Shown here: piece by piece, positions 18,859-31,456 of the stretch | How the letters are laid out: each line of letters begins with the position of its first letter | Numbering within the stretch: position 1 is the first letter of the stretch | Assembly (NCBI RefSeq): GCF_020881035.1 | Contig: NZ_JAJITC010000008.1 | Span: 1 to 64,000, forward strand | Reading direction: 5' to 3' | DNA: 64,000 nucleotides | Source of the DNA: Paraburkholderia translucens | GTDB lineage: Bacteria; Pseudomonadota; Gammaproteobacteria; Burkholderiales; Burkholderiaceae | Notes under the pieces: model-generated | Database searches by the model: none | What the model saw: the letters and a program-made list of their open reading frames with translations, nothing else | What the model was told of the DNA's origin: nothing | Translations under genes and position numbers: made by a program

Positions 18859-19979
18859 CGTCTCTGCCACGACGCACGCTGATGGTGATGGCCGGCGGCA
18901 CCGGGGGACACGTGTTCCCGGGGCTCGCGGTCGCGCATGTGATGCAGACGTGGGGCTGGAATGTCGTATGGCTCGGCAACCCCGCGGGCATGGAAGCGAC
19001 GCTCGTCCCGAAGCACGGCATTGCGATGGAGTACGTGCGCTTCGGCGGCGTGCGCGGCAAGGGTCTGAAGACCAAGCTGATGCTGCCGGTGAACCTGCTG
19101 CGCGCGTGCACACAGAGCTTGAGCGTGCTGCGTCGCGTGAAGCCCGACGTGGTGCTCGGCATGGGCGGCTACATCACGTTCCCGGCCGGTCTGATGACCG
19201 CGCTGAGCGGCCGGCCGCTCGTGCTGCACGAACAGAATTCGATCGCGGGTCTCGCGAACAAGGTGCTCGCAAAGCTCGCGAAGCGCGTGCTGGTCGCATT
19301 CCCAAATGCGTTGCCGCACGGCGAATGGACCGGCAATCCGATTCGCGAGGAACTTGCGCGCGCGAATGCACCCAAAGCACGCTACGCGCAGCGTAATGGT
19401 CCGCTGAACGTGCTCGTCGTGGGCGGCAGCCTCGGCGCCGCGGCGTTGAACGAAGTCGTGCCGCGCGCGCTCGCGCTGCTTGGCCCCACCGAGCGGCCGC
19501 GCATCGTGCATCAGGCGGGCGCCAAACATATCGACGCGCTGCGCGAGAACTACGCGGCGGCGGGTCTGCAGGCAGGGGCTGACGTCTCGCTCGTGCCGTT
19601 CATCGACGACATGACGAGTGCCTACGCGCAGGCCGATCTCGTGATCTGCCGCTCGGGTGCGATGACGGTGTCGGAGATTTCGGCGGTCGGCGTCGCGGCG
19701 CTGTTCGTGCCGTTCCCGTACGCGGTCGACGATCACCAGACCACTAATGCAGCGTTCCTCGCCGACAACGGCGCGGCGCTGGTCGTGCAACAGCGCGACC
19801 TCTCGGCGGAAAAGCTCGCCGACTGGTTGCGCAGCCAGACGCGGGAAAGTCTCGCGCAAATGGCGGAGCGTTCGCGCTCGCTCGCGAAACCGGATGCCAC
19901 CGAACAGGTCGCGCAAATCTGCGCGACGGTGGCGGGTGCGGGTTCGATGGCGGGCGTGAGCCCAGAAGGAAAGCAATGA
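18855..19979 (+). CDS. murG: Lipid II synthase MurG (GlcNAc transferase)
   Basis: A 374-residue GT-B glycosyltransferase on the inner face of the membrane that adds GlcNAc to lipid I. The N-terminal GGTGGH loop lies at 14-19. [14 protein letters not shown], the second glycine loop VVGGSLGA and the UDP-GlcNAc site [11 protein letters not shown] are present. Both ends overlap neighbours by ATGA. Confidence 0.96.
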   Translation: MTSLPRRTLMVMAGGTGGHVFPGLAVAHVMQTWGWNVVWLGNPAGMEATLVPKHGIAMEYVRFGGVRGKGLKTKLMLPVNLLRACTQSLSVLRRVKPDVVLGMGGYITFPAGLMTALSGRPLVLHEQNSIAGLANKVLAKLAKRVLVAFPNALPHGEWTGNPIREELARANAPKARYAQRNGPLNVLVVGGSLGAAALNEVVPRALALLGPTERPRIVHQAGAKHIDALRENYAAAGLQAGADVSLVPFIDDMTSAYAQADLVICRSGAMTVSEISAVGVAALFVPFPYAVDDHQTTNAAFLADNGAALVVQQRDLSAEKLADWLRSQTRESLAQMAERSRSLAKPDATEQVAQICATVAGAGSMAGVSPEGKQ

Positions 19980-21379
19980 AACACATCGTCAAACACATTC
20001 ATTTCGTCGGTATCGGCGGCGTCGGCATGAGCGGCATCGCCGAGGTGCTCGTCAATCTCGGCTATCACGTGAGCGGCTCGGACCTGTCGGGCAACGCGGT
20101 CACCGAGCGCCTCGCCGCGCTTGGCGCGCGCATTTCGATCGGCCACGCGGCGGAGAACATCGAAGGCGCGAACGCGGTGGTCGTGTCGACCGCGGTGCGC
20201 AGCGACAACCCGGAGGTGCTGGCCGCGCGTCATCGCCGCATTCCGATCGTGCCGCGCGCGGTGATGCTCGCGGAACTGATGCGCCTGAAGCAGGGCATCG
20301 CGATCGCGGGCACGCACGGCAAGACCACGACCACGTCGCTCGTGGCCAGCGTCCTCGCCGCGGGCGGGCTCGACCCGACCTTCGTGATCGGCGGGCGGCT
20401 GATCAGCGCGGGCGCGAACGCGCGTCTGGGCACCGGCGACTTCATCGTCGCGGAGGCGGACGAATCGGATGCGTCGTTCCTGAACCTGTTCCCGGTGATC
20501 GAAGTCATTACGAACATCGACGCCGATCATATGGATACCTATGGCCATGACTTTGCGCGTCTGAAGCAGGCGTTCATCGAATTCACGCATCGTCTGCCGT
20601 TCTATGGCATAGCGGTGCTGTGCGTCGACGATCCGAACGTGAAAGAGATCCTGCCGTTCGTGTCGAAGCCGATCATCCGCTACGGTTTCGCGGCCGAAGC
20701 GCAGGTGCGCGCGGTCAACGTCGAAGCGCGTGAAGGCCGCATGCATTTCACCGTGATGCGCGAAGACGCAGCGCCGCTCGACATCATGTTGAACCTGCCG
20801 GGCGAGCACAACGTGCAGAACGCATTGGCCGCAATTGCAATTGCGACTGAACTTGAGGTGAAAGATGCCGATATCCAGCGAGCGCTCGCGGATTTCAACG
20901 GCGTCGGCCGACGCTTCCAGCGTTATGGCGAAGTGCCGGTCACAAGCGACGGCCAGGCCGCGGGCTCCTACACGTTGGTGGACGACTACGGTCACCACCC
21001 GGTCGAAATGGCCGCCACCGTGGCGGCGGCGCGCGGCGCGTTTCCGGGCCGCCGTCTGGTGCTGGCGTTCCAGCCGCACCGCTTCACGCGCACGCGTGAT
21101 TGCTTCGAGGATTTCGTGAAGGTGCTCTCGACCGTCGACGCGCTCGTGCTGACCGACGTCTATGCGGCCGGCGAAGCGCCGATCGTCGCCGCCGACGGCC
21201 GCGCATTGGCGCGTGCGCTGCGCGTCGCGGGCAAGGTCGAGCCCGTGTTTGTCGATACGGTCGATGAAGTGCCGGACGCGCTGTCTACGGTGGTGCGCGA
21301 CGGTGATGTGGTGATTACGATGGGCGCGGGTTCGATCGGCGGTGTGCCGGGTCGCCTCGCTCAGGAACAGAAGGTGTGA
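19976..21379 (+). CDS. murC: UDP-N-acetylmuramate--L-alanine ligase MurC
   Basis: A 467-residue first Mur ligase. It has the [15 protein letters not shown]ossmann start, the [13 protein letters not shown] loop near 111-120, EADESDASF, the [11 protein letters not shown] stretch and DDYGHHPVE. It overlaps murG by ATGA, and ddl starts one base after the stop. Confidence 0.96.
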   Translation: MKHIVKHIHFVGIGGVGMSGIAEVLVNLGYHVSGSDLSGNAVTERLAALGARISIGHAAENIEGANAVVVSTAVRSDNPEVLAARHRRIPIVPRAVMLAELMRLKQGIAIAGTHGKTTTTSLVASVLAAGGLDPTFVIGGRLISAGANARLGTGDFIVAEADESDASFLNLFPVIEVITNIDADHMDTYGHDFARLKQAFIEFTHRLPFYGIAVLCVDDPNVKEILPFVSKPIIRYGFAAEAQVRAVNVEAREGRMHFTVMREDAAPLDIMLNLPGEHNVQNALAAIAIATELEVKDADIQRALADFNGVGRRFQRYGEVPVTSDGQAAGSYTLVDDYGHHPVEMAATVAAARGAFPGRRLVLAFQPHRFTRTRDCFEDFVKVLSTVDALVLTDVYAAGEAPIVAADGRALARALRVAGKVEPVFVDTVDEVPDALSTVVRDGDVVITMGAGSIGGVPGRLAQEQKV

Positions 21380-21380
21380 G

Positions 21381-22322
21381 ATGAGCAGTATCGACCCGAA
21401 ACAATTCGGCAAGGTGGCGGTGCTCCTCGGCGGCAATTCCGCCGAGCGCGAGGTGTCGCTCAATTCCGGGCGCCTGGTGTTGCAGGGCCTGCGCGATGCG
21501 GGCGTCGGCGCGCACCCGTTCGATCCGGCCGAGCGTCCGCTGTCCGCGTTGAAAGACGAAGGTTTCGTTCGCGCGTTCAACGCGCTGCATGGCGGCTACG
21601 GTGAGAACGGCCAGATCCAGGGCGCGCTGGATTTTTATGGCATCCGCTATACCGGTAGCGGCGTGCTCGGATCGGCGCTCGGTCTCGACAAGTTCCGCAC
21701 CAAGCTCGTGTGGCAGCAGCTCGGCATTCCGACGCCGCCGTTCGAAGCGGTGTTACGCGGCGACGATTACGAAGCGCGCGCGAAAGAGATCGTCGCGAAG
21801 CTCGGTCTGCCGCTGTTCGTGAAGCCGGCGAGCGAGGGTTCGAGCGTCGCCGTGATCAAGGTGAAGAGCGCGGACGCGTTGCCGGCCGCGTTGATCGAAG
21901 CTGTGAAGTACGACCGCATCGTCGTGGTCGAAAAGAGCATCGAAGGCGGCGGCGAGTACACCGCATGCATCGCCGGCAATCTGGACCTGCCGGTGATCCG
22001 TATCGTGCCGGCGGGTGAGTTCTACGACTACCACGCGAAGTACATCGCCGACGACACGCAGTATCTGATTCCGTGCGGTCTCGGCGCCGAGGAAGAGGCG
22101 CGCCTGAAGGTGCTCGCGCGCCGCGCGTTCGACGTGCTCGGCTGCACCGACTGGGGCCGCGCGGACTTCATGCTCGATGGCGAAGGCAAGCCGTACTTTC
22201 TCGAAGTGAACACGGCGCCAGGCATGACCGATCACTCGCTGCCGCCGAAAGCGGCGCGCGCGGTCGGTATCAGCTATCAGGAACTGGTCGTCGGCGTGTT
22301 GGCGCTGACGCTGCAGGCTTAA
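21381..22322 (+). CDS. ddl: D-alanine--D-alanine ligase
   Basis: A 313-residue ATP-grasp enzyme making the D-Ala-D-Ala dipeptide used by Mur[13 protein letters not shown] lies at about 15-26, [12 protein letters not shown] near 72-83, the ATP-grasp lysines in [10 protein letters not shown], and [12 protein letters not shown] near 280. ATG 21381 (MSSIDPKQ) follows the murC stop and gives the standard length. Its place in the dcw cluster corresponds to ddlB of E. coli. Confidence 0.95.
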   Translation: MSSIDPKQFGKVAVLLGGNSAEREVSLNSGRLVLQGLRDAGVGAHPFDPAERPLSALKDEGFVRAFNALHGGYGENGQIQGALDFYGIRYTGSGVLGSALGLDKFRTKLVWQQLGIPTPPFEAVLRGDDYEARAKEIVAKLGLPLFVKPASEGSSVAVIKVKSADALPAALIEAVKYDRIVVVEKSIEGGGEYTACIAGNLDLPVIRIVPAGEFYDYHAKYIADDTQYLIPCGLGAEEEARLKVLARRAFDVLGCTDWGRADFMLDGEGKPYFLEVNTAPGMTDHSLPPKAARAVGISYQELVVGVLALTLQA

Positions 22323-22344
22323 CCAAGGCAAGCACAAGCAACCC

Positions 22345-23097
22345 ATGTGGAACAACGTTCGCCAGCTCAACCTCGCCAGCAACGCGCTGCACGCGTTGCT
22401 GGTGCTCGTGCTGCTGGCGGCGGGCGGTTACTGGCTGATCCAGCGCCCGAATTTCGCGCTGCGCGAGATCCAGATCGACGGCGACACCGAGCACATCAAT
22501 TCGCCGACGGTGCGCGCCAGTGTCGTGGGGCGGCTGAAGGGCAATTTCTTCACGGTCGATCTCGATCTCGCGCGGCAGGCGTTCGAGCAGATGCCGTGGG
22601 TGCGTCACGCGAGCGTGCGGCGTGTGTGGCCGAATGCACTGGCCGTCACGCTCGAGGAGTACAAGCCGCTTGGGACGTGGGGCAGCGATCAGCTCGTGAG
22701 TGTCGACGGCGAGCTGTTCACCGCGAACCAGGGCGAGCTCGACGAAGAACTGCCTGCGTTCGACGGCCCGGACGGTACGGCGAAGGAAGTCGTGGCGCGT
22801 TATCGGGACTTCCGGAAGTGGTTCGCGGCGATCAATGCGACGCCTGAAGAAGTGACGCTGTCGCCGCGCTACGCGTGGACGGTGAAGCTGTCGAACGGCA
22901 CGCAGGTGGAGTTGGGCCGCGAACGCACTCAGGACACGCTGGCCGATCGCAGCAAACGCCTGACCGCGGCATGGAGCGCGGTGACGCAACGTTGGGGGAA
23001 GGATATCGAGTATGCGGACTTGCGCTATCCGAACGGTTTCGCGATTCGTGCCGCTGGCATGCGCTTCATCAGCGAACCCGACAAGGGCAAGAAGTAA
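22345..23097 (+). CDS. ftsQ: Cell division protein FtsQ
   Basis: A 250-residue bitopic scaffold protein. A short cytoplasmic N terminus (MWNNVRQLN) and one membrane helix (about 17-36) are followed by a periplasmic POTRA domain (FALREIQIDGDTEHIN onward) and the FtsQ beta domain. It contacts FtsL/FtsB and FtsA. The ribosome site is weak (aagg in accaaggcaag). Confidence 0.93.
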   Translation: MWNNVRQLNLASNALHALLVLVLLAAGGYWLIQRPNFALREIQIDGDTEHINSPTVRASVVGRLKGNFFTVDLDLARQAFEQMPWVRHASVRRVWPNALAVTLEEYKPLGTWGSDQLVSVDGELFTANQGELDEELPAFDGPDGTAKEVVARYRDFRKWFAAINATPEEVTLSPRYAWTVKLSNGTQVELGRERTQDTLADRSKRLTAAWSAVTQRWGKDIEYADLRYPNGFAIRAAGMRFISEPDKGKK

Positions 23098-23124
23098 ACG
23101 GACATCACACGCACTGAGCACGCT

Positions 23125-24357
23125 ATGAGTAAAGACTATAAGGATCTGCTGGTCGCCCTCGACATCGGGACGTCGAAGGTGGTGGCCATCGTCGCCGAGT
23201 TGAAGGGCGAGGGTCACTACGAGGTGATCGGTCTCGGCCAGAGCGAATCGAAGGGGCTCAAGAAGGGCGTGGTGGTGAATATCGAAGCCACCGTGCAGTC
23301 GATTCAGCGCGCGCTCGAGGAAGCCGAGCTGATGGCCGATTGCAAGATCACCAATGTGTTCACCGGCATCGCCGGCAGCCATATCCGCAGCTTCAATTCG
23401 AGCGGCATGGTGGCGATCAAGGAGAAGGAAGTCACGCAGGCCGACGTCGCGCGCGTGATCGAAACGGCGAAGGCGATCAACATTCCGACCGATCAGCAGG
23501 TGCTGCATATCCTCACGCAGGAATTCATCATCGACGGCCAAGAAGATGTGCGCGAGCCGATCGGCATGAGCGGCATCCGCCTCGAAGTGAAGGTGCACAT
23601 CGTGACCGGCGCGGTCAGCGCGGCGCAGAACATCGTCAAGTGCGTGCGCCGCTGCGGCCTCGAAGTGAACGACCTGATCCTGCAGCCGCTCGCGTCGTCA
23701 CTCGCGGTGCTGACCGAAGACGAAAAGGAACTGGGCGTCGTGCTGGTCGATATCGGCGGCGGCACGACGGACATCGCGATCTTCAGCGAAGGCGCGATTC
23801 GTCACACGGCCGTGATTCCGATCGCGGGCGACCAGATCACGAGCGACATCGCGATGGCGCTGCGCACCCCGACGCCGGATGCCGAGGACATCAAGGTGGA
23901 TTACGGCATCGCCAAGCAGGCGCTCGCCGATCCGGACGAGATGATCGAAGTGCCGGGGCTCGGCGAGCGCGGTCCGCGCACGCTGTCGCGCCAGGCGCTG
24001 GCGGCCGTGATCGAGCCGCGCGTCGAGGAACTGTTTTCGCTCGTGCAGCAGGTGGTGCGCGAGTCGGGTTACGAGGAGTTGCTGAGCTCGGGCGTCGTGC
24101 TGACGGGCGGCGCGTCGATGATGATCGGCATGGTCGAGCTCGGCGAGGACATTTTCTTGAAGCCGGTACGCATCGGCGTGCCGGAGTACGCGGGCGGTCT
24201 CGCCGACGTGGTGCGTAATCCGCGCTACTCGACGGCGATGGGCCTGCTGGTCGAAGGGCGCTCGCAACGCATGCGCGGGCGCAAGGTTGCGGTGCAGTCG
24301 GGGTCGATGGGACAGGTGTTCTCGCGCATGAAGGACTGGTTCCTCGGCAACTTCTGA
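23125..24357 (+). CDS. ftsA: Cell division protein FtsA
   Basis: A 410-residue actin-fold ATPase that tethers FtsZ filaments to the membrane. ALDIGTSKV (phosphate 1), VDIGGGTTDIA (phosphate 2) and TGGASMM (adenosine) motifs are seen. The C terminus, GQVFSRMKDWFLGNF, is the typical amphipathic membrane anchor. ftsZ starts about 115 bases downstream. Confidence 0.96.
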   Translation: MSKDYKDLLVALDIGTSKVVAIVAELKGEGHYEVIGLGQSESKGLKKGVVVNIEATVQSIQRALEEAELMADCKITNVFTGIAGSHIRSFNSSGMVAIKEKEVTQADVARVIETAKAINIPTDQQVLHILTQEFIIDGQEDVREPIGMSGIRLEVKVHIVTGAVSAAQNIVKCVRRCGLEVNDLILQPLASSLAVLTEDEKELGVVLVDIGGGTTDIAIFSEGAIRHTAVIPIAGDQITSDIAMALRTPTPDAEDIKVDYGIAKQALADPDEMIEVPGLGERGPRTLSRQALAAVIEPRVEELFSLVQQVVRESGYEELLSSGVVLTGGASMMIGMVELGEDIFLKPVRIGVPEYAGGLADVVRNPRYSTAMGLLVEGRSQRMRGRKVAVQSGSMGQVFSRMKDWFLGNF

Positions 24358-24473
24358 TGACAGGTTTCAAGTAATTCGCGCTGGTGCCGGCGGCCGGTGC
24401 GCGACAGGGGGTTGCCCGATCTCCTGCCGGATAACGCCGAGTGGCGGTAACTTTTTATCTTGACGGAGGCAAC

Positions 24474-25676
24474 ATGGAATTCCAGATGCTGGAAACCGAA
24501 ACGAACGGCACCATCATCAAGGTGGTCGGAGTAGGTGGCGCTGGCGGCAATGCCGTTCAGCACATGATCAACAAAGGCGTGCAGGGCGTCGACTTCATCG
24601 TGATGAACACGGACGCGCAGGCGCTGTCGCGTTCGCGCGCCACCGCGGTGATCCAGCTCGGCAACACGGGTCTGGGCGCTGGCGCCAAGCCGGAAATGGG
24701 GCGCGCCGCCGCTGAGGAAGCACGCGAGCGTATCGCCGACGCACTGCGCGGCGCGCACATGGTGTTTATCACCGCCGGCATGGGTGGCGGCACGGGCACG
24801 GGCGCGGCCCCGGTCGTCGCGCAGATCGCAAAGGAAATGGGTATTCTGACCGTCGGCGTCGTCAGCAAGCCGTTCGAATTCGAAGGCGGCAAGCGTATGC
24901 GCGTGGCGGAAGCCGGTTCGCAGCAACTGGAGGATCACGTCGACTCGCTGATCGTCGTACTGAACGACAAGCTGTTCGAGGTGATGGGCGACGACGCCGA
25001 GATGGACAAGTGCTTCCAGTGCGCCGACGACGTTCTGAACAACGCAGTCGCGGGTATTGCGGAAATCATCAACGTCGACGGTCTCGTCAACGTCGACTTC
25101 GAAGACGTGAAGACCGTGATGGGCGAGCAGGGCAAGGCGATGATGGGCACGGCGACGGTTGCCGGTGTCGATCGCGCGCGCCTGGCTGCCGAGCAGGCCG
25201 TCGCGAGCCCGCTGCTGGAAGGCGTCGATCTGTCGGGCGCGCGTGGCGTGCTGGTCAACATCACGTCGAGCCGTTCGCTGCGTCTGTCGGAAACGCGCGA
25301 AGTGATGAACACGATCAAGAGCTATGCGGCGGAAGATGCCACGGTGATCTTCGGCGCGGTGTACGACGATGCGATGGGCGACGCACTGCGCGTGACGGTC
25401 GTGGCGACGGGTCTGGGCCGTGCGGCGAAGAAGCAGCAGTCGGCACCGATGACGCTGCTGCGCACCGGCACCGATAACCAGCCGATCGGCGCGATGGCGC
25501 ATGCGGCGTACGCACCGGCAGCAGGCCACGCCAGCACGGCCGACTACGGCGCGCTCGATACGCCGGCGGTGTGGCGCACGTCGCGCGACACGGCGGCTTC
25601 GCACGTGCAGGCGCTGCAGGAAAAGGGCGTCGATACGTACGACATTCCGGCATTCCTGCGCAAGCAGGCGGACTGA
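24474..25676 (+). CDS. ftsZ: Cell division GTPase FtsZ
   Basis: A 400-residue tubulin homologue forming the Z-ring. The tubulin signature GGGTGTGAAPV lies at about 104-114, followed by NVDFEDVKTVM (T7 loop region). A variable Ala/His-rich linker runs from about 325. The conserved tail YDIPAFLRKQ binds FtsA. ATG 24474 has a strong ggagg at 24465-24469; the in-frame GTG at 24441 lacks one. No terminator is evident after it. Confidence 0.97.
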   Translation: MEFQMLETETNGTIIKVVGVGGAGGNAVQHMINKGVQGVDFIVMNTDAQALSRSRATAVIQLGNTGLGAGAKPEMGRAAAEEARERIADALRGAHMVFITAGMGGGTGTGAAPVVAQIAKEMGILTVGVVSKPFEFEGGKRMRVAEAGSQQLEDHVDSLIVVLNDKLFEVMGDDAEMDKCFQCADDVLNNAVAGIAEIINVDGLVNVDFEDVKTVMGEQGKAMMGTATVAGVDRARLAAEQAVASPLLEGVDLSGARGVLVNITSSRSLRLSETREVMNTIKSYAAEDATVIFGAVYDDAMGDALRVTVVATGLGRAAKKQQSAPMTLLRTGTDNQPIGAMAHAAYAPAAGHASTADYGALDTPAVWRTSRDTAASHVQALQEKGVDTYDIPAFLRKQAD

Positions 25677-25694
25677 GCGCACGGGCAGGTTTCG

Positions 25695-25937
25695 TTGCCG
25701 CGCTGTAAGGTTGTGTCGCAGGTGCAGCGCTGGCGGACGAATGCACGGGCGTGGCGGGTGAACGGCAAAGAGGTCGCGTATCGTCTGATTCGCGGCAGGG
25801 GCAACTGCCCTCTGCTGATTCGCGAAGCGGACGGCGGTGACTGCCGCCTGAGGGTGGAGCCGATAGTTGGGCTCACCTTGGACTTCACCGTGACGCGAGG
25901 ACGTGCGAGCGTGCTTCGCATCGATGCAAAGGACTGA
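25695..25937 (+). CDS. Possible small hypothetical protein
   Basis: An 80-codon frame from TTG 25695 that ends two bases before the peroxiredoxin start. Third positions are mostly G or C as in the surrounding genes. The second half (NGKEVAYRLIRG, VGLTLDFTVTRG) looks like alternating beta strands. I recognise no family and see no strong ribosome site, so it may be fortuitous or the remnant of a gene. If translated, it would be coupled to the peroxiredoxin. Confidence 0.35.
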   Translation: MPRCKVVSQVQRWRTNARAWRVNGKEVAYRLIRGRGNCPLLIREADGGDCRLRVEPIVGLTLDFTVTRGRASVLRIDAKD

Positions 25938-25939
25938 GC

Positions 25940-26443
25940 ATGATCAAGGAAGGTGACAAGCTGCCCGACGCGACGCTCTTCGAGTATGTCGAAGACGAGC
26001 GGGCGGGTTGCACGATCGGACCGAACAGTTTCGACGTGCGCGAGCAGACGGCGGGCAAACGCGTGGTGATCTTCGGATTGCCCGGCGCGTTCACGCCGAC
26101 CTGTTCGGCCAAGCATGTACCGGGCTATGTCGAGCAGGCAGAAGAGTTGCGCGCTGCCGGCATCGACGAAATCTGGTGCGTGTCCGTCAACGACGCGTTC
26201 GTCATGGGCGCGTGGGGACGCGATCAGCACACCTCGGGCAAGGTGCGCATGATGGCGGACGGTAGTGCGGCTTTCACACGGGCGCTTGGTCTGGAGCAGG
26301 ATCTGTCGGCGCGCGGCATGGGAATCCGTTCCCAGCGCTACGCGATGGTGATCGACGACGGCGTGGTCAAGACGCTGAACGTCGAAGCTGCCGGCAAGTT
26401 CGAAGTCAGCGATGCAGCGAGTATTCTCGCCACGTTGCGCTAA
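25940..26443 (+). CDS. Peroxiredoxin of the Prx5 type
   Basis: A 167-residue thiol peroxidase reducing hydrogen peroxide and organic peroxides. The peroxidatic Cys55 lies in GAFTPTCS (49-56), with the conserved Thr52 and an arginine near 128-131. Other cysteines (Cys24, and one in IWCVSVND near 80) might serve for resolution. There is no glutaredoxin fusion and no signal peptide, so it is cytoplasmic. The ribosome site is aaagga (25928-25933). Confidence 0.92.
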   Translation: MIKEGDKLPDATLFEYVEDERAGCTIGPNSFDVREQTAGKRVVIFGLPGAFTPTCSAKHVPGYVEQAEELRAAGIDEIWCVSVNDAFVMGAWGRDQHTSGKVRMMADGSAAFTRALGLEQDLSARGMGIRSQRYAMVIDDGVVKTLNVEAAGKFEVSDAASILATLR

Positions 26444-26668
26444 TCGCCGGTGTCGCACCTTCACCGGGGAATGCGCGCTCATGCCGCGTGGCGCTTTGGC
26501 AACGGTGATTGCGACGCTTTTGTGACAGGCCGTTACGCGGGCCGATGACCGGAAACGCCTCCGTTCCGGGGCATCGGCCCGTTACGATTTCCGTCGCTGC
26601 GCCCCGCGGGTAGTGCAGCGAAACAGATTGATACGTTCCCTGTGGGGACGCCCGTCTGGGGATTGGAG

Positions 26669-26674
26669 TATAAT
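26669..26674 (+). promoter_or_regulatory. Candidate -10 element upstream of lpxC
   Basis: A perfect TATAAT (26669-26674) lies 56 bases before the lpxC ATG. No good -35 is at 16-18 bp. A short imperfect hairpin (aagtcct / aggattt, 26692-26710) sits in the presumed leader. Confidence 0.4.
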
Positions 26675-26730
26675 TCGCGCTATGAAATAAAAAGTCCTGA
26701 TTAGGATTTTCAATCGAATAGAAGACCACC

Positions 26731-27648
26731 ATGTTGAAGCAGCGCACAATCAAATCGATCGTCAAGACTGTCGGCATCGGGTTGCACTCCGGCCGCAAAG
26801 TCAATCTGACGCTCCGGCCGGCGGCGCCCGGCACTGGCATCGTGTTTTCACGCGTGGATTTGCCCACGCCGGTGGACATTCCCGCGTCGGCGATGGCGAT
26901 TGGCGATACGCGTCTGGCTTCCGTGTTGCAGAAAGACGGCGTGCGCGTGTCGACCGTCGAGCATCTGATGTCCGCCTGCGCCGGTCTTGGCATCGACAAC
27001 CTTTATGTCGATGTCACCGCCGAGGAAATCCCGATCATGGACGGTAGCGCGGGTTCGTTCGTGTTCCTGATCCAGTCGGCGGGAATCGAAGAGCAAAACG
27101 CGCCGAAGAAATTCGTCAAGGTCACGAAGCCGGTCGAAATCCGCGATGGCGACAAATTCGCGCGCCTCGATCCGTACTTCGGATTCAAGCTCAAATTCAC
27201 TATCGACTTCCGTCACCCGGCTGTGGACAAAACCGGCCAGGCGTTGGAAGTGGACTTCGCGAACACGTCGTACGTGCGCGAGATCGCGCGCGCCCGCACG
27301 TTTGGCTTCGCACATGAAGTGGAAATGATGCGCGAGCTCGGCCTCGCGCGCGGCGGCAGCATGGACAACGCCATCGTGCTCGACGAATACCGCATCCTGA
27401 ACAACGACGGTCTGCGTTACGAGGACGAGTTCGTCAAGCACAAGATGCTAGACGCGATCGGCGACCTGTACGTGGTCGGTCATCCGCTGCTCGCTTCGTA
27501 CACCGCGTACAAGTCGGGACACGGGCTGAACAACGCGCTGCTGCGCGAGCTGCTCGCGAACGAAGACTCGTACGAAATCGTCACCTTCGACGATACGCAG
27601 AAGGCTCCTCGCGGCTTCGCTTACGAAACGCAGACAGCGTTCGCATAA
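26731..27648 (+). CDS. lpxC: UDP-3-O-acyl-GlcNAc deacetylase LpxC
   Basis: A 305-residue zinc amidase performing the first committed step of lipid A synthesis. Zinc ligands His78 (VEHLMSA), His237 and Asp241 ([12 protein letters not shown]) are present, with catalytic His264 in SGHGLNN. The length equals E. coli LpxC. It is separated from the dcw cluster by the peroxiredoxin, and a terminator follows. Confidence 0.96.
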   Translation: MLKQRTIKSIVKTVGIGLHSGRKVNLTLRPAAPGTGIVFSRVDLPTPVDIPASAMAIGDTRLASVLQKDGVRVSTVEHLMSACAGLGIDNLYVDVTAEEIPIMDGSAGSFVFLIQSAGIEEQNAPKKFVKVTKPVEIRDGDKFARLDPYFGFKLKFTIDFRHPAVDKTGQALEVDFANTSYVREIARARTFGFAHEVEMMRELGLARGGSMDNAIVLDEYRILNNDGLRYEDEFVKHKMLDAIGDLYVVGHPLLASYTAYKSGHGLNNALLRELLANEDSYEIVTFDDTQKAPRGFAYETQTAFA

Positions 27649-27672
27649 CGTCGGCGCTTCAGGCGAGCAGAC

Positions 27673-27702
27673 AAAAAAAGCGGCCCATTCGGGCCGTTTT
27701 TT
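27673..27702. terminator. Bidirectional terminator between lpxC and dciA
   Basis: cggccc (27681-27686) pairs with gggccg (27691-27696) around an attc loop, flanked by a seven-A run on the left and a six-T run on the right. It can end both the lpxC and the convergent dciA transcript. Confidence 0.85.
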
Positions 27703-27712
27703 CGTTCGGCGC

Positions 27713-28195
27713 TCAGCGATTTCGCCGATGCCGCGCGGCCATGCGCGCGAGCGCTTCCTGTAGCGGCGACGGCGCGAGCGCTTCGCTCAACGCCTGGAGC
27801 GCGTCGGCGCCGGCCGGCGTCATGCGCGCCTGCTTGACGGGCGGCGGTTCCTTCAGTGGCTGCGGCCGCACGCGAATCTTCAATGTATGCACCGGCCAGC
27901 CGCGCTGCTGCAAATCTGCCAACAGCCGCGGCTCCAGATGCCGCAGACGCGCCGCGAGCGCGTTATGTGCGGCAAACAGGGCAAGGACCCCTTCCTTGAT
28001 GAAGCCAGGCTCGACGCTCGTCGCCAGATAATCGGGCAGCAATTCGCGCAGATCTTTCTCGAGCGCGGCGATCTGTTCGACACCGGCTCGCAACGCTGCG
28101 AATGCATCCGTGCGGCCGAGTACCTCGGCAAGCGGTTGCGGGCGGCGCAGATCGAACTGCTTCGGCGGCCTTGAAAAGGACGAAAAACGGCTCAT
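27713..28195 (-). CDS. dciA: DciA/DUF721 family protein
   Basis: A 160-residue protein of the DUF721 family, the replicative-helicase loader/operator DciA found in bacteria lacking DnaC. The KH-like core spans about 12-115 (RPQPLAEVLG through LKIRVRPQ), and the basic C terminus ends in AARHRRNR. The ATG at 28195 (MSRFSSFSR) gives the usual length. An upstream extension to 28327 is possible but is low-complexity Arg/Ala/Pro and unlikely. It lies convergent to lpxC and divergent from secA. Confidence 0.75.
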   Translation of the reverse strand: MSRFSSFSRPPKQFDLRRPQPLAEVLGRTDAFAALRAGVEQIAALEKDLRELLPDYLATSVEPGFIKEGVLALFAAHNALAARLRHLEPRLLADLQQRGWPVHTLKIRVRPQPLKEPPPVKQARMTPAGADALQALSEALAPSPLQEALARMAARHRRNR

Positions 28196-28480
28196 GTTCC
28201 GGATTGACGACGCGAGGGCGCCCCATGCGCGCTCACGCCGCGATTGTACCGCGCGGGCAGCTTGCGAAGCCGGTCGGCGGCGCGCTGGAGGTTGCCGGGC
28301 GGGGCTGGCAGGGTCCGGCGTTGACACGCCCTCGACACGAGCGCAGCCGGAGGCGCGTGCTAAAATGCCCGATTCGAATTCACTCTTGGACTAAGCCGCC
28401 GAGGACTTTCCGACCCAGTCGCGGTATGCGCAATGCGCACACCGCGAGCCAGCCGAAGCCGCGACGCAGACACCGATCCG

Positions 28481-31303
<2,823 letters not shown>

Positions 31304-31456
31304 TGCCGATGCGGCGCGCTTCCAGGCGCGCCGCGTCGTTTTTAAGCGCGGCTTGGCCGTTTTGATTTCGCGGATGACCCGGCAACGCGCCCGGGTCATC
31401 AGTTCCGTTTCCCCGATGCCGGCGTTTGCCGGCATTTTCTTCGACAGGTCGCGACC

